Shown here one piece after another: positions 1 through 10,439 of a DNA stretch of 64,000 nucleotides (positions are counted from its first letter, which is position 1; the number at the start of each line of letters is the position of its first letter). A model generated the notes under the pieces. That model worked only from the letters and a program-made list of their open reading frames with translations, was not told where the DNA came from and ran no database searches. The DNA lies in assembly GCF_026914265.1 (NCBI RefSeq), contig NC_069124.1, positions 8,892,213-8,956,212 of the forward strand, read 5' to 3'. Position numbers and translations under genes: made by a program. The stretch is from Mya arenaria (Eukaryota; Mollusca; Bivalvia; Myida; Myidae).

Positions 1-212
1 TATTCGACATATAACAAGCTATACATGTTGTGGGTACTACGTACTTTCTTCTTGGCTTACTTCTATTGTTTTGAACTACATCGTGTTTATAAGTTCCATC
101 AAAACCGTACAAACACCATTTTCACTTCAGAAATAGTATGACGTCCATATTAAGTTTGCCAACATAATGGTCATACAACGTTAACCATTTACCATAGCAA
201 TTCCCAATTATC
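1..212. other. AT-rich flank, nothing recognised
   Basis: No open frame, splice-flanked exon or repeat could be supported here. Similarity to the second segmental copy begins only at about position 213. Confidence 0.5.
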
Positions 213-1021
213 TCTTAAGAACAAAATAAAACAATTTCATTAAATGTTATTCGTTTTCTGTCATTTATTTTACATATTAATTATGCGTAAGAGATGAAAT
301 GTCACGTGATATCAAAGTATACATGGACACCAGGCGTCAATATGTAACATTACGGCCACTGGAACGATAATAATAAAAATGTTCTTTTTTGCTTCAAATA
401 CGTTTAACAGGGGAGATTTAATAGAAGAACGACATTTACTTGCACTGAATTCGCTCGATTCGTTTGAAACAAGATAGAAATGGTTCTCTTGAATATCCAT
501 TACATTTTTAACTGCGTGAAATGAAAGGCAAAAACCACAATCATAAACTAAACTGTTCTATATACATAACGCTGCTATTAATTACTCTATAATAATTGTT
601 ACAAGCCATCAAAGGGAGATAAAATTAACAAAAATATTTCTCTGACTTGCCCCGGTTACACCTCCTCATAACTAATCATTATAACAATAAGGATGTATAT
701 TAAATAATGCTTTATGTTCTGTTTCCTAATTGAGCGAAAGGAACATGTTGTTTGGTTTAAAGAGCATGTATTTAATAAATATAATAAGACATTTCACAAT
801 ATTATACTTATATAGGTGTAGGATTAGTAAGGAATTGATTGAACTCGTAATATTCCAGTAAATGTAAATGAAACACAAACTATATATACACAAACAGTAT
901 AGAGTAGAAAACGCTTCCAGTTACACAAGTAGCAGGTAAACAACACATGATATAACATATAGTTACATATGATAAAGAAGTGGGATACTGTTTTGTGTAC
1001 ACATATACGTAATGTATTGCT

Positions 1022-1138
1022 CATATTGTTATGCTATTTTCGTCACGTGGCGCGACGTTTCGAGATGCGTTGAAAGCAATTCCTATTTAACCCCTAGTTA
1101 TTTCTGTCATATGATTATTAGTTTGGTACTAATGATTG
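1022..1138 (+). repeat. Left 116-bp direct duplicate flanking the retroelement
   Basis: The segment from about 1022 to 1138 recurs at 5910-6027, immediately outside the two ends of the retroelement. Copy B has a single uninterrupted version at about 13926-14045. Left and right duplicates share variants that copy B lacks, for example gtttcgagatgcg against gttacgagagacg. The duplication therefore arose in copy A after the A/B split. Confidence 0.8.
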
Positions 1139-1416
1139 TTATTGGTATAATTATGATCGGAAGTGGAGCAGCAACTAGGGTAAGCCCGTAGTGGATATCC
1201 TTTTACCCATCATTTCAATCAAGGAAAACATAGCCTTTTCAGTATTTATTTCATTTCCATTGTCTTATGTTTGGAAAATAATGGGCAAGCTCGGACGAAG
1301 AGTAGATAAAATATCAACGGTTCTGACATGATATATCTATGATCAGATCCGACCAATCTATTTAAATACCACAAATTGTCCATAAACAGTTCTTTGAGAG
1401 TTGCCAATCGCCGAGC
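1139..1416 (-). repeat. Retroelement terminal repeat, outer copy (B2)
   Basis: It is a direct repeat of 2052-2338 with a few percent difference. Both copies contain the stretches atgatcggaagt and cacaaattgtccataaacag. It ends exactly where host sequence begins at 1138. Confidence 0.85.
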
Positions 1417-1860
1417 AAAAGAATATGCTGAGGAAGCGGTATACTACTCCCTCTGAATACTCAGCTGCTAGGTATGATTGAAATTTAAATCGTCAGAGCC
1501 TTACCAGAGAAGAAGAAACAAACAAAGCAAAAAAAAACGAACAAAGCAACATCAAATTACTGGAATGGCAAATAGCAAAGGAAACACAATAGGAGCAGCA
1601 CATCTTGAATTGGAATCAGTCAGCTGGAATTCGGCATGAGGTTGAAAGCCGAGTGGTCAGCCCGATGTGCAGTACGATTTCGTTTGTAATTTCGAGTCAA
1701 TTTCCGAATTTACTGAAAATATATATAGCAAGCGAGCAGAACACATGTATCGAAACAAGTATCATTCATTACTTATATGCATGTACGCAGGCGAAGCTTG
1801 GGATTTTGGGAGGGTGGGAAAAATAAATCAGAATTTAATATAAGAACTGCCAAAGACTGA

Positions 1861-1889
1861 CCTTTCTCTTACGATAGTCAGAGCAAAAG
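1861..1889 (-). repeat. Short retroelement repeat (A2)
   Basis: The stretch ctttctcttacgatagtcag followed by agcaaaa recurs at the opposite end of the element (5881-5908). Its place between the two long repeats fits the A2 position of a split direct repeat. Confidence 0.65.
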
Positions 1890-2051
1890 AGGCCTGAATA
1901 ACCATGTGCTTTGTAGAGGGCGCGCACCGCGGCCAATCAGAACGGTGTACTAAGTTACCTCGTGCGATTGCTGGCGATATGGTTGTAGAGCGCTATTAAT
2001 TAGATGTATTACCAAGATACCAATAACGAAAGCTATCCTTAAAGGGATAAC

Positions 2052-2338
2052 TTGAATTATTGGTATACTTATGATCGGAAGTAGAGCAGCAACTAGGGCA
2101 AGCCCGTGGTGGATATCCTATTACCCATCATTTCAATCAAGGAAAACATAGCCTTTTCAATATTTATTTAATTTTCATTGTTTTTATCTTATGTTTGGAA
2201 AATAATGGGCAAGGCTCGGACGAAGAGTAGATAAAATATCAACGGTTCTTTCATGGTATATCTATGATCAGATCCGACCAATCTTTTTAAATACCACAAA
2301 TTGTCCATAAACAGTTCTTTGAGAGTTGCCAATCGCCA
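2052..2338 (-). repeat. Retroelement repeat, inner copy (B1)
   Basis: It is the second copy of the roughly 280-bp repeat at 1139-1416. It lies just 3' (minus strand) of the truncated recombinase frame. Confidence 0.85.
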
Positions 2339-2449
2339 ATGAGAGGCTGAGATAGTAGAAGCCGATCTGCCCCCCTCCAAAAAAAATACCAAATACTAAA
2401 CTGAGTGTTTCAAATATTTTGGATTTTTTTGGCTTGGCAACACGAAATG

Positions 2450-2722
2450 TTACAAATGGAGCGTGCTGTTTTTTGCAAAGCGCCAAAATATTTTATGCAT
2501 ATAGTAAAATGGCTTTGTTGTAACGGCTATAGCAAACATAGCATAGCGTAGCCGACATGCATACATATGCCTTACACCTACAGCGTAAGACGATAAAGTA
2601 TTTTCTGACAAGGACGATTTAATTAGTCGTTTAACTTTATTCCGGAGATCATTTTCCGAAAAGTGTCTGGGATTACTTCCGGAAAGGTTGACAGCGGCAC
2701 GCTGTGGAAGAGTCTGTCCCAC
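2450..2722 (-). pseudogene. Truncated tyrosine recombinase, N-terminal piece
   Basis: The first 45 or so residues contain a stretch reading SSLSENTLSSYAVGV. This resembles the N-terminal SAM-like segment of DIRS/Ngaro tyrosine recombinases, where a basic run is followed by S-L-x-x-N-T-L-x-x-Y. The frame begins inside the end of the RNase H frame and overlaps it by about 100 bp. After that segment the similarity stops. No catalytic R..H-x-x-R..Y region is present, and the following sequence runs into the terminal repeat. It is therefore a non-functional remnant. Assignment rests on the short motif plus its place after RT-RNase H. Confidence 0.6.
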
Positions 2723-4082
2723 TGTTTACGGAAAATAAAATCAGCGATAAAATTGTGTTTAGATGTAATATGGACAGCCTTAAACAGTATATTTTTGCGC
2801 ATGCATGCCAATACAAATTGCCTGACTAAATGCATTAGTCTTTTTGACTTTGACGACTGACTGTTTAACACATATACTAGTGCGTTATTGTCAATATGTA
2901 AGAGAACTATGCTATTGGATAGTTTGGTACCCCATAAGGTCGTAGCTAACAATACCGGGACCATTTCCAAGAATGTTATGTCTCGCATAATGTCCTCATT
3001 TTTCCAGTGTACCGGCCATTGAAAATATGCCCATTTCCCTTGAAAATAGCAAGCAAAACCCAAGTCTGGATTGCCAGCGCTGTCGGTGAAAAGCTGCAGG
3101 GTTTTGCTGTCGTGCCAGACTTTGTTTGGAATAGGGCAAATTCCATTAAAATTAGACAAAAATTCTAACCACATCAACAGATCTTCTTTCATGCCTTGCA
3201 TTATTCTGACTCGGTAATAACTCTCTTGTGCACCCGACATTGCATCGTAACAGCGTCTTGTGAAAGCTCTGCTTGATCGTGTTACTCGACCGAAAAAAAC
3301 AAACTTTGCCGGCAAAGGATTGCAAATTTCGGACAGTGATTTTTTCTGGGGTAAAATTTGTAATATAATAGCTTTTAATTCCGAGAGCTTTTCAAGAGGT
3401 ATGCGTATCAACACCTTTTCCGAGTCAATTTCCATTCCTAGAAAAGTCATCACTGTTGTCGGCCCTACGCTTTTATCAGTATTAATTGGAACGCCTAATT
3501 CATTGCATGCGGTAGTAAATGTTGTCACCAGGCTTTGGCAATTTCCCGTTCCATGTTGACCGCAAAAAATAAAGTCATCCAAGTAATGATCGAGTGTATT
3601 TTGACCGGATAGTGTCGCAACTGACCAGTGAATAAATTTTGAAAAACACTCAAAATAAAATGGGGCACAACTCACGCCAAAGGGGAGATTCCGATCTATG
3701 AATATTTTCCCATTTATTTTAATTCCTAGTAAATTGAAATCATCTGGTATAATCGGGAGAAGCCGAAAGCCGATTTAATGTCGCGTTTTGCCAAGAGTGA
3801 ACCTTTACCCAATTCGAATACCATGTCGGCAACTTTGTCAAATGATGTATAAGATACGCTTTTCAGTTATACGTCTATATTTGCATTTACACTTGTGTTG
3901 TCATTTTTTGGGAAACTTAAATGTGTAATAAGTCTGAACGACCCATCAGATTTCGGGACTAGTCCCACAGGTGAGATTCTTAAATTATTTATAGGAGGAG
4001 TTGAAAAGGGACCAGTCATTCGACCCGCATCTAGTTCCTTTAATATCTTTTCTAAAACTTCATCTGCGTTTGTTACCGCCAA
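2623..4082 (-). pseudogene. Reverse transcriptase-RNase H of a DIRS/Ngaro element, broken
   Basis: Two frames make up one enzyme. The N-terminal part (4082-3867) has the fingers motif GLVPKSDGSFRLITHLSFP and is cut by a TAA stop. Between 3866 and 3676 the frame shifts at least once. The C-terminal part (3675-2623, 350 codons) has the polymerase catalytic box YLDDF near residue 32, followed by an L-G-M motif about 40 residues later. RNase H follows, with its acidic residues in DSAG, FLEM and HIDNNA and a late ADFIFR in place of the usual A-D-x-L-S-R. The enzyme would copy element RNA into DNA; this copy cannot as it stands. Its closest type is that of elements with tyrosine recombinase rather than LTR or LINE enzymes, judged from the neighbours. 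Confidence 0.85.
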
Positions 4083-4243
4083 TTGTAAATTCCTCGCCTC
4101 ATAATACCGGCGCGGACCTAAATAGCCTAACCGGAAACCATGCTTAAACCCGTTTAGAAGTATATCGGCGTGATCCTTGTTTGGGTATGAAAAAAGGTAA
4201 TGTTCGATTGCATTTACGTTTATTGGACTATATCCCGGGGCTT

Positions 4244-5863
4244 TTAACCGAGTGAATTTTTCATTGTATCTAGCGGAGAACCTAGGTCGGAACTGCGCGG
4301 GATGGCGCGAACTGCGGAGGGCAGGCCGGGCGTGGTAGGCTGCGCCACTGACCTGATATGATGCTCCGTACGAGCCGAGGCGTCGGTTATTTGGACAGGA
4401 TCTAAAAGAATGACAAGGATGGAGCTACATTTAAAGCATTTATGCAAGAAGATGCAATGATATCGTGTGCACTGACTGTAATTAAAATCATTGCATTTCT
4501 TGGACAAGGTTCTCGTTAAATCTGCAGATGAGTTGGGAGAGCACATACAAAGGAGCCACAATTCATAATCAATTTTTGAAAATGAAAGGCCAGTCGTGTC
4601 GCTGGAGAGACGCAAACGAAACTGCTGATCGTATTTAAGCCATCCCAGGTCGGGATAATTTTTAGCCCCAAGCCGAATGTCCCTGCCGTACTTAAGTATC
4701 CTTTGGGTTCTATGCGGATGTGCAGCCAAAAAGATGGACGCATAAATAAAAAAGCGTCCGTCCATGATGAGATATCTTTAATTCTTGATCGAGATGATTT
4801 TGCTTTCATTAAAATTTCCCCGTTCGGACCAAGTGTAAGTTCTTGCTCGTTCGCAGTGTGCGTCTCTCCAACATAATTCGCCGAGACGATCTTTTCTCCC
4901 ACCTCAGATAAGTAGATCCATTAATTTAACCATGCTAGAAATTCTTACCTTGCCCACGGGCAAAGATAAAATGCCCGTATGGAACTTCTTTTAATGGTCA
5001 CCACATTGTAATTACCTCCCTTGTTGAAGACTGTCGTCTGTAGCGCATCATGGAAACCTTGTCTGGTGGCAATAATTAGAACGCGAGTTAATTATTTCTC
5101 GCTTCAAATGTCACCAGAAAACAGTTTTCACACACCTTTCAAGAAATAATGCTTCACTCTTCTTAGAACTATTTAAAGACCAATCAGACCATTTACATAC
5201 TCTGAATCACTGCGCGAATATCCATGACGACCACGAATTATTGCATATCCGTACGCAATTATTTTCACTAAGCACAAAAGTGTTCCGGCAAAAAAATACA
5301 TTTTTACTTAATTTTGTTTAACTGAGGTGGGAGAAAAAGCATCTACCATAGCCGCTCGTGTAAGACGGGTTCATCCCGACCCTCGCGCAGGGTGTTTTGC
5401 GGAAACTCGGTAAACCGCAAAACACCCTACGCTCGGGTCGGAATGAACCTATCTTACACTCTTTGGCCATGGAACATACTTATAATCTCGTATTGACGGA
5501 GAAACAGAGTACCCTAACTGCGCGTGTATGCTAGGTAGCATAGCGGGCACATCGAAATCAAGACATAACTGGGGAGGGGTAATTATACCTTGCCCATGGT
5601 CTGGCTCAGCTATCGCATGCGTTTGAACGGCCGTTGGCGAAGCACTGGTTTTCGGCGGCTGACGCTGGCCGGAAGTTGCTGTAACGTGGTGGGGAGAATG
5701 CGTGGATGCCTGGTCCCGGGGGTTCATTGTTTCGGCAGCTTGATCCTCGTACTGGACTGGAACAGCACGTGGGGTCTGGTTGCGGGAGTCCAACCCTGGG
5801 AGCATACGGTGGTGCAAGAGGATTCAGCCGGGCGCGCTTGGCCGACCGGATCTCCTCCACCAT
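4244..5863 (-). pseudogene. Gag-like protein of the retroelement, broken by frameshift and insertion
   Basis: The core is in two overlapping frames (4902-4516 and 4765-4244). The similarity jumps from one to the other at about 4750, so there is a frameshift. The core contains SSWTDAF, then a helical stretch with KYGRDIRLGA and DQQFRLRL, then DYELW, then a cysteine/histidine knuckle C-x-x-F-N-Y followed by HKCFKC. This layout is seen in gag-like proteins of DIRS/Ngaro elements. A proline-rich piece starting MVEEIRSAKRARLNPLAPP at 5863 probably is the N-terminus. Between the pieces lies non-coding sequence (about 4908-5474) that includes a foldback, so gag was interrupted by an insertion. Function in life would be RNA packaging. 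Confidence 0.65.
5343..5474. mobile_element. Foldback (hairpin) element nested in gag
   Basis: Two arms of about 58 bp (5344-5402 and 5414-5472) are near-perfect reverse complements around a 10-bp loop. Both contain the cores gttcat and gggtgttttgcgg. The element may extend left. The stretch ctgaggtgggagaaaa at 5321 is the exact reverse complement of gag sequence at 4892-4907, which could mark the insertion site. No coding capacity is seen. Confidence 0.75.
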
Positions 5864-5880
5864 TCGAAAATTTCAGTAAT

Positions 5881-5908
5881 CTTTCTCTTACGATAGTCAG
5901 AGCAAAAT
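5881..5908 (-). repeat. Short retroelement repeat (A1)
   Basis: It matches 1861-1889. It forms the 5' edge of the element on the minus strand, directly against the right host duplicate. Confidence 0.65.
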
Positions 5909-5909
5909 A

Positions 5910-6027
5910 ATATTGTGATGCTATTTTCGTCACGTGGTGCGATGTTTCGAGATGCGTTGAAAGTAATTCCTATTTAACCCCTAGTTATTTCTGTCATATG
6001 ATTATATGTTTGGTACTAATGATTGAT
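5910..6027 (+). repeat. Right 116-bp direct duplicate flanking the retroelement
   Basis: It repeats 1022-1138 with about five differences, several of them C/T. After it the sequence continues as in copy B (gataatatttcttgcgtacc). Confidence 0.8.
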
Positions 6028-6485
6028 AATATTTCTTGCGTACCTTGGTGTGGTAAATACACACGTATAGTTATAATTCTTAACCATTATTACTTCACAG
6101 AGGCTGGTTGAGTATATAAAATTCCATCTGAAATACTAAGCTAGTTTAAGGTTTGTGAGCATGCGTTAACAAGATAAATCAGCATAGTGTCTGCCAACAG
6201 AAACCGTGTTTAGTGGTCAACATAATATTGTGTCCAATGAGAAGGCACTATTTCCTAACTTTTTCAATACATTTATTTTAGGTGAAGCGGAAAATATAAA
6301 CTGTGTCTGGCTTAGTAAGTGGGTAGTTTTCATACCATAATAAATACCGCTTTAAAACTTAAAGATTGTCAGTATGTACTCACACAAAATAAATGGTTAA
6401 GCGACTGCGTGGACACAAGAAACTGATATTTGACGACATAACGGCCAATTGCACGATAAAAATAAACAATCTTATCTGTGCCTCG

Positions 6486-7292
6486 GATACCTTAAAGATG
6501 CACCCTTACTCCTAAATAAGATGTACCATGCATAGGGTACCTTAAAGATGCACTCTTACTCCCAAATACGATGTACCATGCATCGGATGCCTTAAAGATG
6601 CACCCTTACTCCCAAATAAGATGTACCATGCATCGGATGCCTTAAAGATGCACTCTGACTCCCTAATAAGATGTACCAAGCATCGGATGCCTAAAAGAAT
6701 AAGATTTACTACCATGCATCGGATGCTTTAAAGATGCACTCTTACTCCCAAATAAGATGTACCATGCATCGGATGCCTTAAAGATGCACTCTTACTCCCA
6801 AATAAGATGTACCATGCATCGGATGCCTTAAAGATGCACCCTTACTCCCAAATAAAATTAATCATGCATCGGATGCCTTAAAGAATAAAATTTGCCATGC
6901 ATCGGATGCTTTAAAGATGCACTCTTACTCCCAAATAAGATGTACCATGCATCGGATGCCTTAAAGATGCACCCTTACTCCCAAATAAGATTAATCATGC
7001 ATCGGATGCCTTAAAGAATAAGATTTGCCATGCATCGGATGCTTTAAAGATGCACTCTTACTCCCAAATAAGATGTACCATGCATCGGATACATAAAAAG
7101 ATGCACTCTTACTCCCAAATAAGATGTACCATGCATCGGATACATAAAAAGATGCACTCTTACTTCCAAATAAGATGCACCATGCATAGGATACCTTAAA
7201 AATGCACTCTTACTCCCAAATAAGATGTACCATGCATCGGATACATAAAAAGATGCACTCTTACTTCCAAATTAGATGTACCACAAATAATT
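6486..7292 (+). repeat. 50-bp minisatellite, copy A
   Basis: About 16 units follow the pattern catcggatgccttaaagatg, cactcttactcccaaataag, atgtaccatg. Some units are only about 33 bp because the middle part (tgcactcttactccca) is missing. Each unit carries the palindrome ATGCAT at its junction. The array lies about 0.5 kb upstream of the first exon of the EB-domain gene, and the same array is upstream of the gene in copy B. Confidence 0.95.
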
Positions 7293-7823
7293 CAATTGTT
7301 TTAATTCATCGAAAGGATGGATAAATATCGAAAACAATGGTTTTCATGAAAGATAACGTGTTTAATTCTAAAAGGATGGAGAAAACACGGTGTTTCTACC
7401 TTATTAGAAGATACTTTGATCTCTGTAAATCTCCCAGAACCCACCAGTCATTTAATAGTTATGCTTTTTCAGCTAATAATTACGAGGTTGCAATCTTGTT
7501 ATCAGTAATAAATATTTTCCATAAATTAGTTATTTAGTAAGAAGTTAAAGGTTTATCATTCAAAATCTATGTTTGTTATACATGTTTATGTATTGAATTT
7601 AAATTAGAGTGTCACTTTAAGTATTTATGAATCTAAGTATACGTGTATACGTGACAGAGGTTACTGAATGTTTACAATTATGTTTTAAAAAGTCCTATTG
7701 AAATCAACTACCGTAATGAAATTCAAATGATGAATGCTCTGTGTATCGATGCTCGCATTGCATCTTAATGGGGTTTTCATTTAAACTCTTTGAAGAAGTT
7801 TGCAATAAACATTTATATTAAAC

Positions 7824-10438
7824 ATGTTTTTGCGAATTATTTGGATTTGCAGTTTATACGTCCTTGTCTCCGGTATGTGCAGATAAATAATTTATTTAGC
7901 TTAATTATATACATTTTTCGATGTTTTCTAAATAATGTCATATGTTATGGCTCTGTAGTTTGTTTCTAAGATGCGCTTAAACGGCCTGTATGAGAGTGTG
8001 AATGTGAAGTCTTGGTAGCCACCTGTATATATCCCACAACACTGCAATTAATAACTAGTAATTTGTATGTTTAAAAAAAAACGTAATCGCGTATGTACTG
8101 ATATTTCACATTGCATATGTCTACTAAATTATGTATTTTAATGAATTCCATTCAAACTCCAAAAAACGCTTTTTTGTAAACTCGCTCAATTAAGGTGTAC
8201 GTTCGATAATAGGTAACATAAATGTAGCTTTATAGGCAAAGTTTTCGTGACAGCGGTTTTTTGTCGCTCACTGCCACATCTTCCTACAACGTGGTCATGT
8301 ATGTACATGCGAATCAATCTAACTAAAGTATTCGGTCCGCCTAGACTGCTTGTGTATTTAGAATATAATTTAACTCTGATTCTATCAGCATGGTCCTATT
8401 TCATACATCGCATGTTTTCTCTCTTGTTTCAGGCGCCAAGCTGGATGAACAATGCACGTCGAGCGATACCTGTGAAACGTTGTTTACGTCATGCATCGCG
8501 GGGCCGGACGGGCAGACTTCGTGTCGATGTCAGGCTGACTATATCGCAGGGGGGGACGGGTGCAAGGGTATTTGACTTAAATGTTTGAATATATTATATA
8601 TTTATGTATATTTTGCCGGGGAATGTCTGTGTTAACCATGAACTGTTTCGTTTTTATGTCTGGCTGTGTTAAACGTGATGTTTAACTTTGTATTACAGTA
8701 AAACTGCGGTCGTTCGAACAAGCGGTCGTTCGAGAACCGACAGTCCCTCGAGGTCGGAGCTTGGTCCCGAACATTGTTCCTTCTATTTTCATATAAAAAA
8801 TACGTACGCTGCATCGAAACCTAAATATGTCGAGGAGTCGAGCAAAATAGTCGGCTCCAAGTACACAAACCATGCACAGAACCTTATGGCTCCCTCGAGG
8901 TCATAATTTCACACTTTTTCCCGAATGCGTGTTTCCAAATAAACAGACAATTGGTAGGTGTTAAAACTTTCGCAAATTGTAAAAACTGCAATTACAGTTA
9001 AAAGGCAATTTGATAAGGTGTGAAAACCCGTTTATCACTGTTTACGCATGACAGATAGTAGTTGATAAGAGCATTTGAGAAGATGATTATGGCAAGTTAA
9101 TGACGAGAACTTAGTTGTGAGAAATGTAAATGAGTAATACACATATAAATCAACACTACCATTTCGATCCAACATCGGAATCTCTGAAAATAATTCCTTC
9201 TTGTCACTTTGCTTTGCAATATGGCAATTTTGTAAAAAAAAAAAAACATTTTTATTTATTCATTGATTGATATTTCTTTTACATTTAGTAAACGACAGCC
9301 TTTGAACATATGAGCGAATTCCACAACGCAACACATAATCGGTGTCTTAGTAAACAGTCGGTTTGACGACTTCAAACTTAAAATACACGGAAAGATATTT
9401 CATAACAGACTGTAAAATTGAAATTCGGGTCGTTCGAAACATCGTTTCCCTCGAGGTTTTGGCTCGGTCCCAGGCGTCCTCGAGCGATCGCAATTTTACT
9501 GTATATTATAGCTATTGGTAGCTTTCTAAACGAAAGGCAATGTTCTGTAGCTGTCAGACACTTGAGATACGTCTAATAACTGTACACTTTTTTAAATTCA
9601 GCTATAACCCCATTGTTAAAGAGCATTAAGCATAATTATACGATAAACAGTGCTTATCATACATGAGATCAGATTTCCGAACAGGGACCTAACCGTAAAC
9701 CATCTCAAATATACTAAACACGGAACCAAAGCAAGCTTTTGGATATATTCCTACTGCCAAAACGTCTGACTCTATGAACTATTTTCTTTATTTTCGTTCC
9801 CAGCACCAATTGGCCGCCTGTGTGATGAAAGTATTGGAATGTCGTGTCGCGCCGTAAACGCGTACTGCGTGGCACGTGACGATACCTCCACGTGTCAATG
9901 TAGACCGGACTACGAGGAAAAGGAAGGCATGTGCGAAGGTAGAGCCTGAATTGTTCAGATATTGAAGTAGACAAACCTGAATACATTATCATGTGTAATT
10001 GGTTTAATGCGGATAGACAAAAGGTGAATATTAAGTTGTAGTCATGAAATGCTCATGAAGTCAAAAGTGTTTTAACGCAATATATGGTGTTCATGTGGTG
10101 CCCATATCCCAATTATAGCCATAATTGATTGATACTTCGATACATATATAATTTGTAGTGGAAATAACTAAGATGTGCTAAAACATTTCAAGAATTAAAA
10201 AACTTTAAATCATTTTTGTCGCATCCCAAAACAGAATAAACAACCCGTCATTGTATCTTTCCTTTCAGAGAAGAGCAAGATGGAGACCGTTGGGATCGTT
10301 ATTATCGTGGTGCTGTGTGTGGCCTTCACCGTCCTCATGTGTGTCCTCGCCCAGTCTTTGCTCGAAATCAGGAAAGCGAAACGCAAGAAGGCTCAAGAAT
10401 TCTACGCTATCAATCACCAGGACTCTGTTAAGCAATAA
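7824..10438 (+). CDS. Small type I membrane protein with two EB/EGF-like modules, copy A
   Basis: Four exons: 7824-7872, 8433-8567, 9804-9938 and 10269-10438. All three introns have GT/AG ends and are phase 1. The product is 162 residues. Residues 1-16 (MFLRIIWICSLYVLVS) are a signal peptide. Exons 2 and 3, each exactly 135 bp, encode one six-cysteine module each (around residues 23-61 and 69-106), with C-x-C near the fifth cysteine and a final G-x-C or M-C. This resembles invertebrate EB modules or truncated EGF repeats. Exon 4 gives one transmembrane helix (GIVIIVVLCVAFTVLMCVLA), then a basic tail (RKAKRKKAQ). The molecule probably sits at the cell surface with its modules outside. A function cannot be named. 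The only other gene copy seen is the downstream duplicate. Equal-length, symmetric-phase exons suggest the module arose by exon duplication. An AATAAA overlaps the stop codon. Confidence 0.85.
8696..9501. mobile_element. Non-autonomous pogo/Tigger-like MITE in intron 2
   Basis: The ends are CAGTAAAACTGCGGTCGTTC on the left and the reverse complement of CAGTAAAATTGCGATCGCTC on the right. TA is duplicated on both sides (8694-8695 and 9502-9503). Removing the 806 bp plus one TA gives exactly the sequence of copy B (gtattatattatagc near 16682). TA targets and CAGT ends fit the Tc1/mariner superfamily, pogo or Tigger branch. The inner arms repeat a tcgttcga motif and ccctcgaggt. No transposase frame is present. 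Confidence 0.9.
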
Positions 10439-10439
10439 A
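10434..10439 (+). terminator. AATAAA at the stop codon of the copy A membrane-protein gene
   Basis: The hexamer overlaps the TAA stop (10436-10438). Copy B reads cactaaat at this place and lacks it. It may therefore not be the signal used, and further downstream signals are possible. Confidence 0.3.

Larger units (their letters stand above)
1139..5909 (-). mobile_element. Degenerate DIRS/Ngaro-type tyrosine-recombinase retrotransposon
   Basis: Reading the minus strand there is a gag-like region, a reverse transcriptase joined to RNase H, and the start of a tyrosine recombinase that overlaps the end of the RNase H frame. That order is typical of DIRS/Ngaro elements. The ends fit a split direct repeat pattern of the A1-ORFs-B1-A2-B2 kind: A1 at 5881-5908, B1 at 2052-2338, A2 at 1861-1889 and B2 at 1139-1416. 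A is only about 27 bp, and there are spacers of about 160 and 440 bp around A2, which is not canonical. Every frame is broken by stops or frameshifts, a foldback is nested in gag, and the recombinase catalytic region is missing. The element looks dead. Copy B of the segmental duplication has the empty site. Confidence 0.85.

Noticed and set aside
1611..1640. Stretch ggaattcggcatgagg, close to a cDNA-library EcoRI adaptor
   Set aside because: There is one mismatch to the adaptor as I remember it. The short match lies inside a retroelement with no vector sequence around, so it is most likely chance.
5590..5910. 106-codon plus-strand frame
   Set aside because: It is antisense to the proline-rich gag start of the retroelement and ends in its terminal repeat.
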